From assembly GCA_025642065.1 (NCBI GenBank), contig JAODUP010000116.1, forward strand, positions 567,001-631,000: a DNA stretch of 64,000 nucleotides. Direction: 5' to 3'. The translations under genes were made by a program, and so were the position numbers. This stretch comes from Paralvinella palmiformis. Lineage: Eukaryota > Annelida > Polychaeta > Terebellida > Alvinellidae. This document shows positions 12,401 to 23,300 of the stretch, one piece after another. Under the pieces are notes generated by a model that made no database searches, was not told where the DNA came from, and saw only the letters and a list, made by a program, of their open reading frames with translations. Numbering within the stretch: the stretch's first letter is position 1; the number at the start of each line of letters is the position of its first letter.

Positions 12401-14508
12401 TTCAAAAGCAGCCGATGTCCGATGCTATACCAGTATATGTCATCTAATATACAGTCCCTTGTCACCTATTTTATTGGCAGAAAATTGGTCAGCTACTTTG
12501 GTTTTGGGGAAAAAGTTGTCTGGAATGCACCAAATACTGCATTTTCCTCAAACTTTTCAGGGGAGAGCCACATACCCCCCCCCCCCTTCCAATGGAGAAG
12601 GGCCAGTGCTGTGATAGTGTGACTACCACTACCCAATGGCCAGCCCTTCCCAGCATTACAGGGTTTTTACTGTCTATTAGACTATTAGTATTAGACTCAA
12701 TAATATATGGGAGTTCAAATTTAGTTAATTACTGACCAAGGGGGTTCCAATAGTATGGCTATGCTGTAAACTTCCAGACTGTAGGGTTAAATCTGAGTTG
12801 TACCTGTCCTCATTTCCTAAGAAAGTCATTCCATAGTCACATGTTCAAGTGTGACCAGCAATAAGGCTAAAGAAGCAATTTATTCAATTACTCCTTTTTA
12901 ATCTTGGTTCATTTGAATTTAATTTATTAAAGGTCAAGATCATTTGAGACTATTACAATAAAAAATAATTTGTTGAAAATTCCAATGATGTCTCTAGTAC
13001 TAAATCAGATGTAAACTCAAAGACAAAATAAGGTTATCAGCTGTTCAGTAAATGATCACAATTATTTTGACAAATCAGATAATAACCAGCAGCTGGAGAC
13101 ATTGAAATGGTGAATTTTAAAGTTTTATAGTTCTGTTTTAAGAAGGCTATTTCAAAAATGATGTGGCAATTTAAAGCTGTTTCTAAACAGTAAACTGTAA
13201 CTGATTAATTAGTTTCCAAAGATAGTCTATAAATTCTGTAAAACTGGTAAAGCACCTATCATGGCATTTATCATGGGCTTGGTGGTCTGATGGGTCAAGA
13301 CTTAAGAAGATAATTCCACTGCCACTGTCTAGATCTAGCGTCTATTGTGACCAAGTCAAAACTGAGTAGAGTCTATATCCTCTAGATGTGTAGTAGATCT
13401 AGTTCTCGAATCATGACGAATGGTTGCACAAATTGAATAATATTATTGTAATTGTTAATGATGAATTTGTTGTTCAGTCAATCACTGAATCAGTGCCTCC
13501 AGAGAATGGTGTTTTAACTGATAAAATTAATTCCCACAGCACCTGCCAGTTATAGTAGTTAATATGATAAAAAAATATAAATAAGACTTAAGTACTAAAC
13601 TAAAGAAGATCTAGTCTAGACTCTACTACTGATCAGAGTGATCTAGGCCAGGGTGTAGTTAACTTAAGGACGTTGTTGTGTAGCTGAGCATCAGAAACCT
13701 GTTCGCTGTCGCTAAAGGTCCAAGGAGCAGGAAGCCGAACATAGAAACCATTGACTTGAAAAGTTTTCTTTGAGGTCACTGGTCGGAACCGTGTATGCTT
13801 GTGGTAAAGAGCCAAGGACTGAGCACTATTTGGGCTTGTTTCGGATGCTCAGATGAAGATATAAAGGTCCGAGCACTCAGTGACAAATATATGTCCTGCA
13901 GTAAATCATGTATGAAATTAACAAATCCCCTATAACAGGTCGTATCCTACACTACAGTGATGGCCTGCGGTGTGTCCGGATTCGAGAGCCATGGTATGAT
14001 GGTGGTTAAGTGCTCAGCGCTATCGGGAGCCAGTGCATGCGCATTGAGTGTTCAGACCTTTAGCGACAGGTTTCCAATGCTCGGCTACGCAACCACTTCG
14101 TTAACTTAAGTCTAGTTAAGAACTTAAACTTCTCCTATATTGGCTCTAACTATAACTAAGAGGGCGTGCCCTACACGGCTACAGTGACGGCATGAGCCCG
14201 ATGGGGTGTGTCCGGATTCGAGAGCCAGGGTTAAGTTCTCAGCGCTATCGGGAGCCAGCGCATTGAGTGTTCGGACCTTTAGCGACAGCGAAGAGGTTTC
14301 CGATGCTTGGCTACGCAACCACTTCGTTAACTTAAGACTTAAGTCTAGTTAAGAACTTAAACTTGTCTTAAGTTAAGACTTAAGTTACGTAGATCGATTT
14401 CTAAATAATAATACGCATGTCTAGTCAATAAACAAATGTCAAGAGCAATAAAACGGTGATAGCTCATAATACCCGTTCTCCGTCGTAATCTTCGGTACTG
14501 TCTTCCAT
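1..14508 (-). CDS. SZT2: SZT2 (KICSTOR subunit), N-terminal part, 13 exons, runs off left edge
   Basis: In vertebrates SZT2 is the very large scaffold of KICSTOR. With KPTN, ITFG2 and KICS2 it holds GATOR1 on lysosomes and restrains mTORC1 when amino acids are low. Thirteen minus-strand exons join without a phase break: 14473-14508, 8165-8290, 7841-8008, 6377-6454, 6045-6137, 5218-5352, 4884-5046, 3327-3547, 1300-1415, 1038-1186, 823-904, 331-468 and 1-81. They give about 528 residues. The N-terminal stretch of the family is recognisable in order: LLMNDDYKISRN, VLDLSPS, GILALQLLPENS, IIVITDGV, GHVPYPELMEFIA, CRLRDGY and SDELLVHLHSF. Human SZT2 is about 3,400 residues, so only the first sixth is here. 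The family assignment is strong. Weakest are the first exon and the 1300-1415 exon, which rest on splice phase and position. The start lies about 470 bp from the divergent FAM151 start. Confidence 0.9.
331..468 (-). CDS. SZT2: SZT2 exon 12
   Basis: AACAG acceptor, GTAACT donor, 138 nt. It reads HIEISVEGSYHFITDITSHL, then NSYRVGLVLTYWQTIQ, corresponding to the family's VEVTMEGGYD...LYRSHVIRRFWNTLQS region. Confidence 0.87.
823..904 (-). CDS. SZT2: SZT2 exon 11
   Basis: ATAG acceptor, GTATGT donor, 82 nt, entering with two bases and leaving with two. It reads VRLVLPWRPGVNINCVAVSV, aligning with the family stretch K/RLVL.W....I..VA...WP. Confidence 0.83.
1038..1186 (-). CDS. SZT2: SZT2 exon 10
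   Basis: CAG acceptor, GTAGAT donor, 149 nt. TRKHKERNLHISL and CRLRDGYFIKNVSLIK match the family block of charged residues followed by RLREGY. Confidence 0.87.
1300..1415 (-). CDS. SZT2: SZT2 exon 9 (divergent)
   Basis: TTTTAG acceptor, GTAGTA donor, 116 nt entering in phase 0 and leaving with two bases, exactly what its neighbours need. It reads DMDVEGMLPLQQSILTQRLQ and onward. Residue similarity to vertebrate SZT2 is weak here, so another exon between 1416 and 3326 cannot be excluded. Confidence 0.6.
1489..1516. repeat. (TA)n microsatellite
   Basis: About 28 bp of TA in the SZT2 intron following exon 8. Confidence 0.95.
3327..3547 (-). CDS. SZT2: SZT2 exon 8
   Basis: TTTCAG acceptor, GTATGT donor, 221 nt, completing the split Gly codon of exon 7 and ending in phase 0. 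It carries IIVITDGV and GHVPYPELMEFIAEATNGVY, diagnostic for SZT2. A (TA)n tract sits 19 bp before the acceptor. Confidence 0.95.
4821..4853. repeat. (TA)n microsatellite
   Basis: About 33 bp of TA shortly after the SZT2 exon 7 donor. Similar runs lie at 3566-3595 and 4555-4581. Confidence 0.95.
4884..5046 (-). CDS. SZT2: SZT2 exon 7
   Basis: GTGAGC donor, ending in phase 1. The acceptor is ambiguous by one CAG, so the upper end may be 5049 without a frame change. It contains LLRYGILALQLLPENSVAG, one of the most conserved stretches of SZT2. Confidence 0.93.
5218..5352 (-). CDS. SZT2: SZT2 exon 6
   Basis: CAG acceptor, GTGATA donor, 45 codons in phase 0. It begins VLLQGCLVTEENLDTILDQL, matching the family's VQGCL block and the helix after it. 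Confidence 0.9.
5470..5820. mobile_element. hAT-like MITE rich in CAATTCC motifs
   Basis: The left end begins CAGACATGG and the right end finishes CCATGTCTG, perfect 9-bp terminal inverted repeats, with GTCAATTCC-like sequence following inside both. The interior is repeated TCAATTCCA and an imperfect palindrome on GGAGTAGGTA (about 5580-5650). Flanks ATACAAGG and ATATAGGG agree at 6 of 8 positions, fitting an aged 8-bp target-site duplication. No coding capacity. Related pieces lie at 38766-38990 (inverted) and from 46292. Confidence 0.72.
5870..5950 (-). repeat. SINE family C, tRNA-like head fragment
   Basis: On the minus strand this reads GCAGTGGTTAGAG..., then CTGCAAACCTTCAGGTTATGG, the A-box and B-box arrangement shared with the better copy at 35941-36103. 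Confidence 0.55.
6045..6137 (-). CDS. SZT2: SZT2 exon 5
   Basis: TTGCAG acceptor, GTTAGA donor, 31 codons in phase 0. It reads FKLPGSEVKFVPKIYITV, corresponding to the family's PGS...P.IYVT block. Confidence 0.9.
6377..6454 (-). CDS. SZT2: SZT2 exon 4
   Basis: CAG acceptor, GTAAGT donor, 26 codons in phase 0. LLDEAFIKLQRSLKSL matches the amphipathic stretch that follows the DLSPS block in the family. Confidence 0.87.
7841..8008 (-). CDS. SZT2: SZT2 exon 3
   Basis: CAG acceptor, GTGAGT donor, 56 codons in phase 0. It ends with the conserved block YRFVYVLDLSPSITAV. Confidence 0.93.
8165..8290 (-). CDS. SZT2: SZT2 exon 2
   Basis: Acceptor TAG at the upper end, GTAA donor at the lower end, 42 codons in phase 0. 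It contains YLLMNDDYKISRNSRINWYL, close to the opening block of SZT2 proteins. Confidence 0.9.
8560..8690 (-). repeat. SINE family C copy
   Basis: The minus strand reads GTGTAGTGATTAGAGCATTG..., CTGTAGGTTGTAAGTTTGAA, then a region ending AGTAGTGCTGAGGCT. This is the order seen in the other family C copies. Confidence 0.6.
9442..9466. repeat. (TA)n microsatellite
   Basis: About 25 bp of TA running into (CA)n. Confidence 0.93.
10353..10695. mobile_element. hAT-type MITE with CAGGRTTCATACA terminal repeats
   Basis: The left end starts CAGGGTTCATACAC. The reverse complement of the right end starts CAGGATTCATACAGG. The interior has several AATTCCAGGACTTTC-like repeats facing both ways. No ORF. 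A CAGGG terminus and a length near 340 bp fit a non-autonomous hAT element. No clean target duplication was found. Confidence 0.65.
12745..12880 (+). repeat. SINE family C copy
   Basis: GCTGTAAACTTCCAGACTGT followed by AGGGTTAAATCTGAG, then GTGTGACCAGCAATAAGGCT. This matches the body and 3' block of the other copies. The head is eroded. Confidence 0.55.
13650..14400. repeat. Foldback repeat cluster: two direct units and one inverted unit
   Basis: Two direct copies (about 13940-14128 and 14165-14352) share GTGTCCGGATTCGAGAGCCA, CAGCGCTATCGGGAGCCAG and GACCTTTAGCGACAG, ending in GCTACGCAACCACTTCGTTA. An inverted, more diverged copy lies at about 13655-13870. The right flank, 14325-14390, is built of AACTTAAGTCTAGTTAAG, itself palindromic. 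No coding potential. Most likely a foldback or MITE cluster in SZT2 intron 1. Confidence 0.6.
14473..14508 (-). CDS. SZT2: SZT2 exon 1 (predicted first coding exon)
   Basis: ATG at 14508-14506 in good Kozak context (G at -3 and +4), with an in-frame stop upstream. Twelve codons give MEDSTEDYDGER, then a GT donor and an in-frame TGA six bases into the intron. It ends in phase 0, as exon 2 requires, and is acidic like the short leader of vertebrate SZT2. Intron 1 would be about 6.2 kb. It was chosen by phase, composition and position, not by homology. Confidence 0.5.
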
Positions 14509-14981
14509 AACTATCTTGGTACACTATTAACTAGTCAATAGCTATCACTGAATCTCATTTAAAAGTCCATGATCTAGTCTACCCATTTTACAGCATCGAC
14601 CTTCACATTGTTTTAGTTTTCGCTTCACTTTTTAGTCGCTAGGGATACTCTGGCTGATATAAAAACTACATTTATTATAAAATAAAACATTTCTAGTCCA
14701 TTTGATGGTAGATACCAACAATAATTTTAGTATCTTAACAGAACCTACTTACTTGAGCAACATTATCATTATAATGTAGCGTTTGGGTTTGAGAGTATGT
14801 AGGTGTTTATTGAGTATTTTCATGGCTGATTGCTTTTTAGCATTTCACGCTTTGAGAGAACAAGTTGTCAAAAGTCTTTGTAGCCACACCGTGTACTTAT
14901 AGCTCTTATTCCTAGTCTACTTTATAATAGCTGAATGTGATAACTCTATGCCAGACATGCACAGCGGCAAATCTTATAATT
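14509..14981. promoter_or_regulatory. Putative bidirectional promoter between SZT2 and FAM151
   Basis: The predicted SZT2 start (minus) and FAM151 start (plus) face away from each other across 473 bp, which must hold both 5' UTRs and promoters. No clear TATA box at a fixed distance was found. The claim rests on geometry and depends on the SZT2 exon 1 prediction. Confidence 0.5.
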
Positions 14982-15126
14982 ATGCCGATTGCTAAAGATT
15001 TTGTGAGGGTTACTCAACTTATGTTCTTTGGATGCATTGGTGGCACCAGAAGGGCACGACAGACTATCATCTGTCAGTGGCTTATGATATTTGGAGTGAT
15101 TTATCTTTGGAGTTGGTATAACGGAG
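14982..15126 (+). CDS. FAM151: FAM151 exon 1 (signal-anchor)
   Basis: ATG in good context (A at -3). 48 codons plus one base, then GTAAGA. A short basic stretch (GGTRRARQ) precedes a hydrophobic helix rich in W, I and L, the pattern of a type II signal-anchor. Its phase 1 end fits the GT that opens exon 2. Assigned by phase and topology, since this part is not conserved. Confidence 0.72.
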
Positions 15127-18100
15127 GTAAGATACACGTTTATATATTTATACTATTTAATGCATGATAATTTACATTTATCTTTGGAGTTGGTAAATTA
15201 AAGGTATGATATCAGATATAGATAATAGACTACTAGAATCTAGATCTCGCCTTCTAGTTCTAGGACTACTAGTACTAGATCTCTAGATCTAGCCTAGGTC
15301 TAGTTGAGTAGTTCTGCCTTGGCTTGGGCTTAGCAAATTTATAATGAATATAGCTTATATCATTTCATGACAGAAGTGAAAATATACACGTCTATGACAT
15401 TATAACTCTTCAAACTATCCATATGTGTTGTGATAGATCAAGTTGGTGAATATGGAACTAGACACTTCATGCACAGTAACAGATTGAGATATGGAGGGGA
15501 TCTAGACTCGCTACTGAAGTACAGTAGAAGTAGTGCTTCCCATTCAGACTAAACCCGCACAAAAATAACCTTGCTCACTAGTACAACTTTTGGACAAAAT
15601 CCCACTCTTGAGATTTTGGACAAATTAATATTTTATAATTGTTAATCAATTAAGTATGTATGCCTTTGTACTGTTGGTTAATTAATTAATGAATTGCTGG
15701 GAATATCCCTTAAATCAAGAAGCCTCTAATTATGAATTGGTCATGAATGGATCATCCCTGACTGACATTTGATTGCTAATGGTATTACAGTCACATCATC
15801 TCTGATAGTAGGAATGGATGGCTTTTGTAATTTGTAATTGCATCAAAACTATCCTGAATAGAAATCCACCAGAAAACAGGAAACATCACTACTGTCTGAT
15901 AGCTCTCAATCACCCCACTACTCAGTAACCCTTGACTTTGAACAAGCAGTGATCAGTACCATACAGTCAACCTTCGGACCTCATGTAAATGTCCAGGGAT
16001 GTTTCTACACCATCTTACCCAGTATACATGGAGGAAAGTCAACAGCCTTGGGCTGGTACAATGTTACCATCAGGAAGAGAATGTCAACTTTTTCTGTGGT
16101 ATGTTGGACATTCTCGCCTTCTTGCCAGAAGAAGATGTAGCTGAGGGAATGTCTTATCTCCAGGAAAACATTCCAGGTTGAGTTGTACCACTACTTCAAC
16201 ACATATGTTTCTGCTACCTACTGTCAGATATAGTCATCACAACATCCAAATGGGATTATTCCTCTTCTTCACATCTGTCACAAGCCACCCATGTTTACAT
16301 CATCTATATGGAACAGTGATAGAAATAAGCAAAAAATTCACTTATTATGATAATTAATTTCTATGCTAGAGCTACAGCATCCTATCAAGACTAGTGTTTT
16401 CAACCTTGTAAGGCAACCATGTAGAATTTTGGAATTTGCAAATCAGCCAGAAAGAAAAATGAAATCAGTCAGTTCCTGCCATAATCGTAGTCTGACATGG
16501 TTTTGCATTTTTTATCAACCGTATTAAATATTGTTTAGTCCTGCCCAGCTTGTGCAGAATGCTTTTATAGTAAAGTCAATATTCCATATACACAGAATGT
16601 GAATGCATATGCAACCATGCAGTAGCATATGCGACATTGCAGTATCCATGTGTTTCGAACACCCCTCTCACCTTCCGATCTATTTTCCTTGGGAATGCCT
16701 GCCTGGATACTCGAATTGGATGGTTGATTCATAAAATTCTTGATTTAAATGTCCAATTTGGACCAATTGCTACATGGAGCAATCCGGTTTGTCGCATACA
16801 CAGTTGCACATATGGAATTATGCTTGTATGTCTACATGTTTTCCACTTTTTGTTGGATTTGCATAACACATATAATGATATGGTATCTCCGCTTAAAGCT
16901 GCATAAATTGTGCTAATGTGTCGTTAAACAATATCCATCCATCCTAAAGCTGCATAAAAATAAATGGTCATCAACATTCTTCTTGTCCGAATAAATTATC
17001 ATTTGTCCCGGACAAATATACAAGTGCTTTTTAGAACACTGTGGAATGTACACACCATCATATTTGAAGTTCCCAAAAAACAACAATATATGTGAGGGAT
17101 GGAACAATGGATTTTCCAAGCTGGTAAGACATGATCAGTCGGCCACCAGACCATCTGGAAAGTCATTGACAGTATCAAGAAAGATCAGGCCCAAGTTGCT
17201 ACATCATTGTTGCATGATTAGCATGGTAAAGCACCAGCCATGCATGTCCACTGTCAGACGCATCAGAGACTAAACTACATGAGATGTGTGCTGCTCTTTG
17301 GGATGGTACTAAGTCAGCAGCAGTTATGCTAAGAGACATTGGATATGTTTATATTGTGATTATAAATGTTAATTTAAAATGAAATATTAAAATCTGTCTT
17401 TTGTAAAGTGGGGTTTTGTCCAAGTAGCCCATTCAAGTAAATGGGCTTTTGGTGAGAGTAGTTATTTCTGGTGGTGGTTTTGTCCAGTCGGATCTTGTCC
17501 TTTACCAAGTATAGTGTAGATCAGTGCTTCTCAAACTATTTTATATGACACACTGGTGTGAATTGTTTCTAATATGCAAGATACCATATTTATGTCATAA
17601 TATTGTTCTACTTGCATTGGTATATAAGATGTTGATTCAGTTGAGGAGACTGACTCATGTAATAGAAAATGAACATCCATGGTATTTCTGTACTTTGTCT
17701 TAATGATTGATGTTGTTGACAAGGCATTCTTGCATAGTAATGTAGAAAGAAATGAAATTTCAGAGCAATTTCAGTAAACTGTGGATATTAAATGTTCACT
17801 TTTATCCAGAAGTAAACAAATGATACTGTTGGGCCTCAATTTGGTCCTCAATCTTGTGTCATCAGTAAGGAATTCTGATTTTAGATGCATCCATTTTCTT
17901 TTAGTGGATCTGTTATCAGAGCATAAATTTCAAAATGCTCTGCCAAATTCAGTTCAGCTTCTCTAACGATATTCTGTAGAAATATGGCATCGAGATCTTT
18001 TGCATGATTTGGAGATAACTGTTGCTCATTATTGAAACATGTCATAACATTAACAGTCTCTTAATACTTGACTTGCTTGTACCTTTAATTTCTATCTCCA

Positions 18101-18890
18101 CAAATCTTGTTTGCTGCTGACAAACATGAAGCAATCATTCTTTGCACGGAAGTGCTGAGATAATTAAAACTGTGAAAGACATTAGCTAAATAAGGCAGCT
18201 TGAGTTTCCAGTCCATATTTCAGAACAACTGTAACCAATTCTGTGTAGACAGACTTTCCCTCCTGTTTTCCCATCTTGAAGACTCATCAAGGACTGTCAC
18301 TACTTTGAGTATCATTGTTCTAGATAATGTTAATTAAATAATTAAAACAAAATTTATCTTACACTAAAATTGTATCTGTTATGCATACGAATATATACAG
18401 ACATATGGAATGTATCATTATAGTATATATTTTACCATGTATTATATCATATACATATTTTATAGACACAACTAAAATAGATAGGATAGCATTATAAAAA
18501 TCTGCATTACCATGTACTACCCATTAATTTATTGGAATATGCACCATCTTGATAACTGGGGCTGTTTTTATGGTTTTAAGAATGCCTGCCCGTTTAGCAA
18601 CCATGTGGCAATGAAATCTTGCACTGTTATTTCTAAATCTCCTTTATTAAGACCAGTTATCTAGCAAAATGATATGTTGTTGTAAAAATTAAATTGAATA
18701 TAAATTATATAGACCTTTCTATATAGATATATACAAATACATTCCGAAAACAGTAAATTATTTGAAGTTGTTGAAACAGTCCTCTTGCCATTTCGAAGTG
18801 GAATGGGCAGTTTTGAAATGGGAAGCAGACCAATTCAATAACTTCAAAAATATAACTTTCAGAAATTATTTTTTCAGATTATATTTACAT

Positions 18891-18947
<57 letters not shown>

Positions 18948-20314
18948 TACAAAGACATGTAAAAAATTTAAATTCATATTTTACTAAAATGGTGCACAAC
19001 CAAATTTATCATAATCTGATCATGCTGATGCTTTGCTCAATCAAGTGTTTGCAAAATGAGATGCCTACCTTACAACCACAAGCCTTGAAATGGGAAAGTC
19101 TCATTTTAAAACGGGTTGGTACAGTATGTCTGTCAGTAGCATTGTTGTTATAGGATTATTTGCATATGGTTATAAATAATATAGTGTCTGTATTTTTCAA
19201 AATCATTTTAGTATTATTGTAGGTATGTGTGTGCATGCATGTTTATAAGAATAATTTTGAATTAATTATTTTTCAAGGCAAAATTAAGTTTTTTTTAACT
19301 GATATTTTGAAAATACAGATTTGCAAAACTAAGTCATGTACCAGTACATATTTGTATTATCCATTTTGTTGCTGTTTTCACAAAATAATAAATACAGTAA
19401 GTATCAGATATAAGAACTATTTGGTTATCTAGAAACCTATTTACTTTATGGCATGCAGCCGTGGATGTTTTGGTCATGGGATGTTTTCATGGTGGATGCT
19501 TTCACTACCAGTATATACTTGCAGATAAGTTTCACCCGCATATAAGACACACATGTTTCTAGGACCAATAAGCCCCCTGGAGTTGAACCCGCGTATAAGA
19601 CGCACTAAAAATAAAATCAGCAATATATTTTAGTGAAATGTGTTTTCTCATTGCCCTTGGTACGAACGGTAACTGTCTTCGAACCTACACAATCCACAGT
19701 TCTATTTGACGGCAAGTAAAAAAAACAGGCGTCTCATTCATATTCAAATCTACTGCATCATCTCTGCTCATATCAAATACTGTACAGTGCCTCAGAACGG
19801 GGTTACCTGATTCTGGCCCTATATAAACATGCATTGTTATTATATATTATATCATATCTGATTCCATTGAGTTAATCTGTCAACATAGAAGTTATTACTA
19901 TGAAGAGAGTATGCCAGAAAATATGCTTAGATGGATTCATGTATAACATAAAAAAAACTAAGCAATCAAACTGATGTGTTTATTGCAATCAATAAAACTG
20001 AATTATTTTGTTTTTATTTTGTTTATATGATAGAGTCAGAACCGTCCACCTGAATATTTCCCATGGCCAGAACATCCAGGGACGCATGGCCAAAACGTCT
20101 GCCTACTGGAGCAAACAAGTTTATATTACAAAGGTGTGACCCCCCCACTTTCTCCCCCCCCCTCTCTATGTGTGTGTGTGTGTGTGTGTGTGTTCTAGCT
20201 GGGTTAAAATAACCAAACCAAAAATAGTTAACACGGTAAAAATAAGAAGGGATTTAATCCTTCTTAATGTAGGTTTTAAAAGAGACATTCCAAATGGTTA
20301 GCAAAATTACGTTC

Positions 20315-20353
<39 letters not shown>

Positions 20354-23300
20354 CACACACACACACAAACAAACACCAAGTAATCAGATAGCAGAACATC
20401 TGTTGAAATGATGTTGGATTCCCCTGGTGATTATGGTGTTTCAGGACCACAGCTGTTGTATTATCTACTTTCATGTGGCAATTATATCAATGGATTATTT
20501 GCAATAGAATGAAAATCACACACTAAATAAAGCTGGCCAACAGAATAATTTGTTACTACTGAACAGGTTCTAAAAGATCACAAACTCTTAAGAATTGTTA
20601 TATTAAAAGCAGGTTATTTTCTATGCAGTTCTATTTTTAAGTTAAATTGTTTAAATAAATGTTTACTGGCCAGTAGGATTTAATTTAGTAAAGACAACAT
20701 CTCCTTAGTCTGCCTATGGTTTTACTGTAATACTAGTACTAAAATTAATAATTTAGTTAACAAAAATAATCAATTGTGAATTAATGGAATTAGTAACAAC
20801 TTCATCAAGGTAATCTGAGTAGGTTTTTTTGGTTCCAAACACAATCTCATTAGCATTATATTGTTCCAATAGTGCAGTGGCTGCTGGTGATGATGTCCAA
20901 AAATGGCAGATATGTTACGTGGCTTGCTACCTCACATGTGGACGATGCACTGTACTGTAAACTTGCAGGTTATGGGTTTGAATCCAATTCATACCTGTGT
21001 TTGTTGGTTGTTTCCCCAGATAGTTCCCAATCAGCCATTTGTTCCAGGTGTGGCGAGCGCCAAGGCTAAACACCTCGACTTATAGGCATTATCTCCATGT
21101 TCTGGCTGCTGTTCCTGTCTACAAGTACAATACTTACTGTGAGTCTACATGTAGGATGTGTGACAAAATATTAATAAGCCTGGCAATGTTATGACTTGAT
21201 TAGAACACTCATAGGTGTTCACTCTATGATGAAGATTGATGTTATCAGTACAGTACACATCAGTTATTGAAGGTGAATCAATTTTGAGCCCATACGTGAG
21301 CCATTCCTAATGTGCTGTTTACATTCATTATCGGCCAGTTTCTTTATTCTGTGGTTAACAGTTATAAATATATTCATGTGACAGGTTTTTAAAATTTCCC
21401 AGTGGATCTCAAATGGCAATATAATGACTTCCAGTAATCACCCAATAATCTGGTTGGTGATTGGAGGTATATTGCCTTCTAACAAATTAAAAAACGTTAT
21501 TGCAACCTAATTTATTCTTCTCTGAATTATAGAATTTTGTTATCAGGTTGAACCAATCAATTCTAAAGTGCTTCAATTAATTATTTCATATGTAATGAAT
21601 AGGCAACACCTATTTATGACAAGCTGAATGCTGTGAAGCTTGAAGATGTGTACAAGTTATAATCTTGTGAACTTGTGTAACTGAACTCGAGAAATTCCAA
21701 TACCCAAACATGTTTTGTTTAGGTACATGTAATATAGATAAGTAGATTTGCACACAAGATGATGAAATGATGATGATGTAAATAGTTTTATTAACAAACC
21801 CCCATAAATAAGGCTTATTATTTCTAAAAATGCAAAACAATCATCACTTTTCTTACAAATCCAAGCTAAGAAATATATTATTACAGGTTTTCTAAATAAT
21901 GTTGTCTCTATTTCTCTGAACTTTGTGATGTTACAGTGGTTACAGCAATGGACTGCAAACGTCCAGGTTGTAGGTTCAAAACCAAGAGGTGACCACCACC
22001 AAGGCTAAATAATTCAACTCAGTTATCTGTCTCTCTCTCTCTCTCTATAGTGAGAGTCCGTTAATCCGGACTTCGTTTATCCAGTAAATCTACCTTCCGA
22101 CACATTACTGTCTGTTTCGGATTAAGCTCAGCTGATATGGCCAACAGACTGTGACATTTCAATGTAAAATGACCTCGATAATCGGACAAGACTAAAATAT
22201 TGCCAAATACTTCCGCTGGTTCAGTCATGCAACGACCCAACCGACATATTGTCAGTAATGTTTAATTTACCCGCCCACCCGCGATAATTGTTATATCGTA
22301 ACCAATTACAATCGTCCTTGACCATACACACAGACACACGATATTTCCATTGCTTGTGGCTATCTCATAGCCAATCACAATCATTCATGACTAATTACAA
22401 ACACAAATGTGTGATCTTTCCAATGAGCAAATCATGAGTTAATCTGATGGACTAAGTAAGTGACATGAGTATTTCTTTATAATGTTGTAATTAATAAACA
22501 TCAAAATGATCATCGCCGATGGTTATTGAACACAATGGGGGCCAATCACCGATTGCAATCCAGTTATTGAATATTGGTTTAAATATGGGGGTAAATTAGT
22601 TACTAGCTATCTTACATATATTTACAGTGAGCTCCGGTGGCCTAGCGGTTAAGCACCCGGCACTTGGTGACAACGGTCACAGGTTCGAACCCAGCAAGAG
22701 GTCGAAGCTTTTCCAGAGATTAATTTCTCGGCTCACAATGAATGAACACAGTGGATGAACACGTTAAATGGTGCTGCCGTCTCCACTGAATTATTAGAAA
22801 TAAAGGGGGACGTTATAGATCCTCAGAGGACGTAATACACTCTGGCAGGGACCACCCTCAGGGTATTGCGGATCCATCTTTCCGTACAGCTCCCCTGTGA
22901 GTGGTGGGGGAGAATTTATTCTCAACCAATCCAACATAGAGGATGTGCTGATTAATCCTGGGGATTTTTCCCGAAATATAAGGAAGCAAACTTACTATCA
23001 GATTCGCTTCTATACCTGTCGAAATAATAAGAGATAAAACAGGGAGGGCGCCTCTATGGTCTAACGGTAACATGTTGGACAATAGATCACTACCACCCAT
23101 GTTCGAATTGCGGTGTGAGCATACCTGAAGGGTGTTTCATCTTTGACTTCGCTTCATTACCTTTTGAGGTCGCTCGGCCCATTTAGCCTACCAAGTGCAC
23201 AAAAGTGGCCGTAAAACACCAATCATCATCCATTGAGAAAACGCCATCGTGTTGAGATTTCTGCTGCCCAGAAGCATGATTTATGTTCGTGAAAAAAGGA

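Larger units (their letters stand above)
8291..14472 (-). other. SZT2 intron 1: repeats only
   Basis: No coding exon was recognised in this 6.2 kb. It contains two tRNA-like SINE copies (about 8560-8690 and 12745-12880), a (TA)n run at 9442-9466, a hAT-type MITE at 10353-10695, poly-C at 12574-12586 and a foldback repeat cluster at 13650-14400. Confidence 0.6.
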
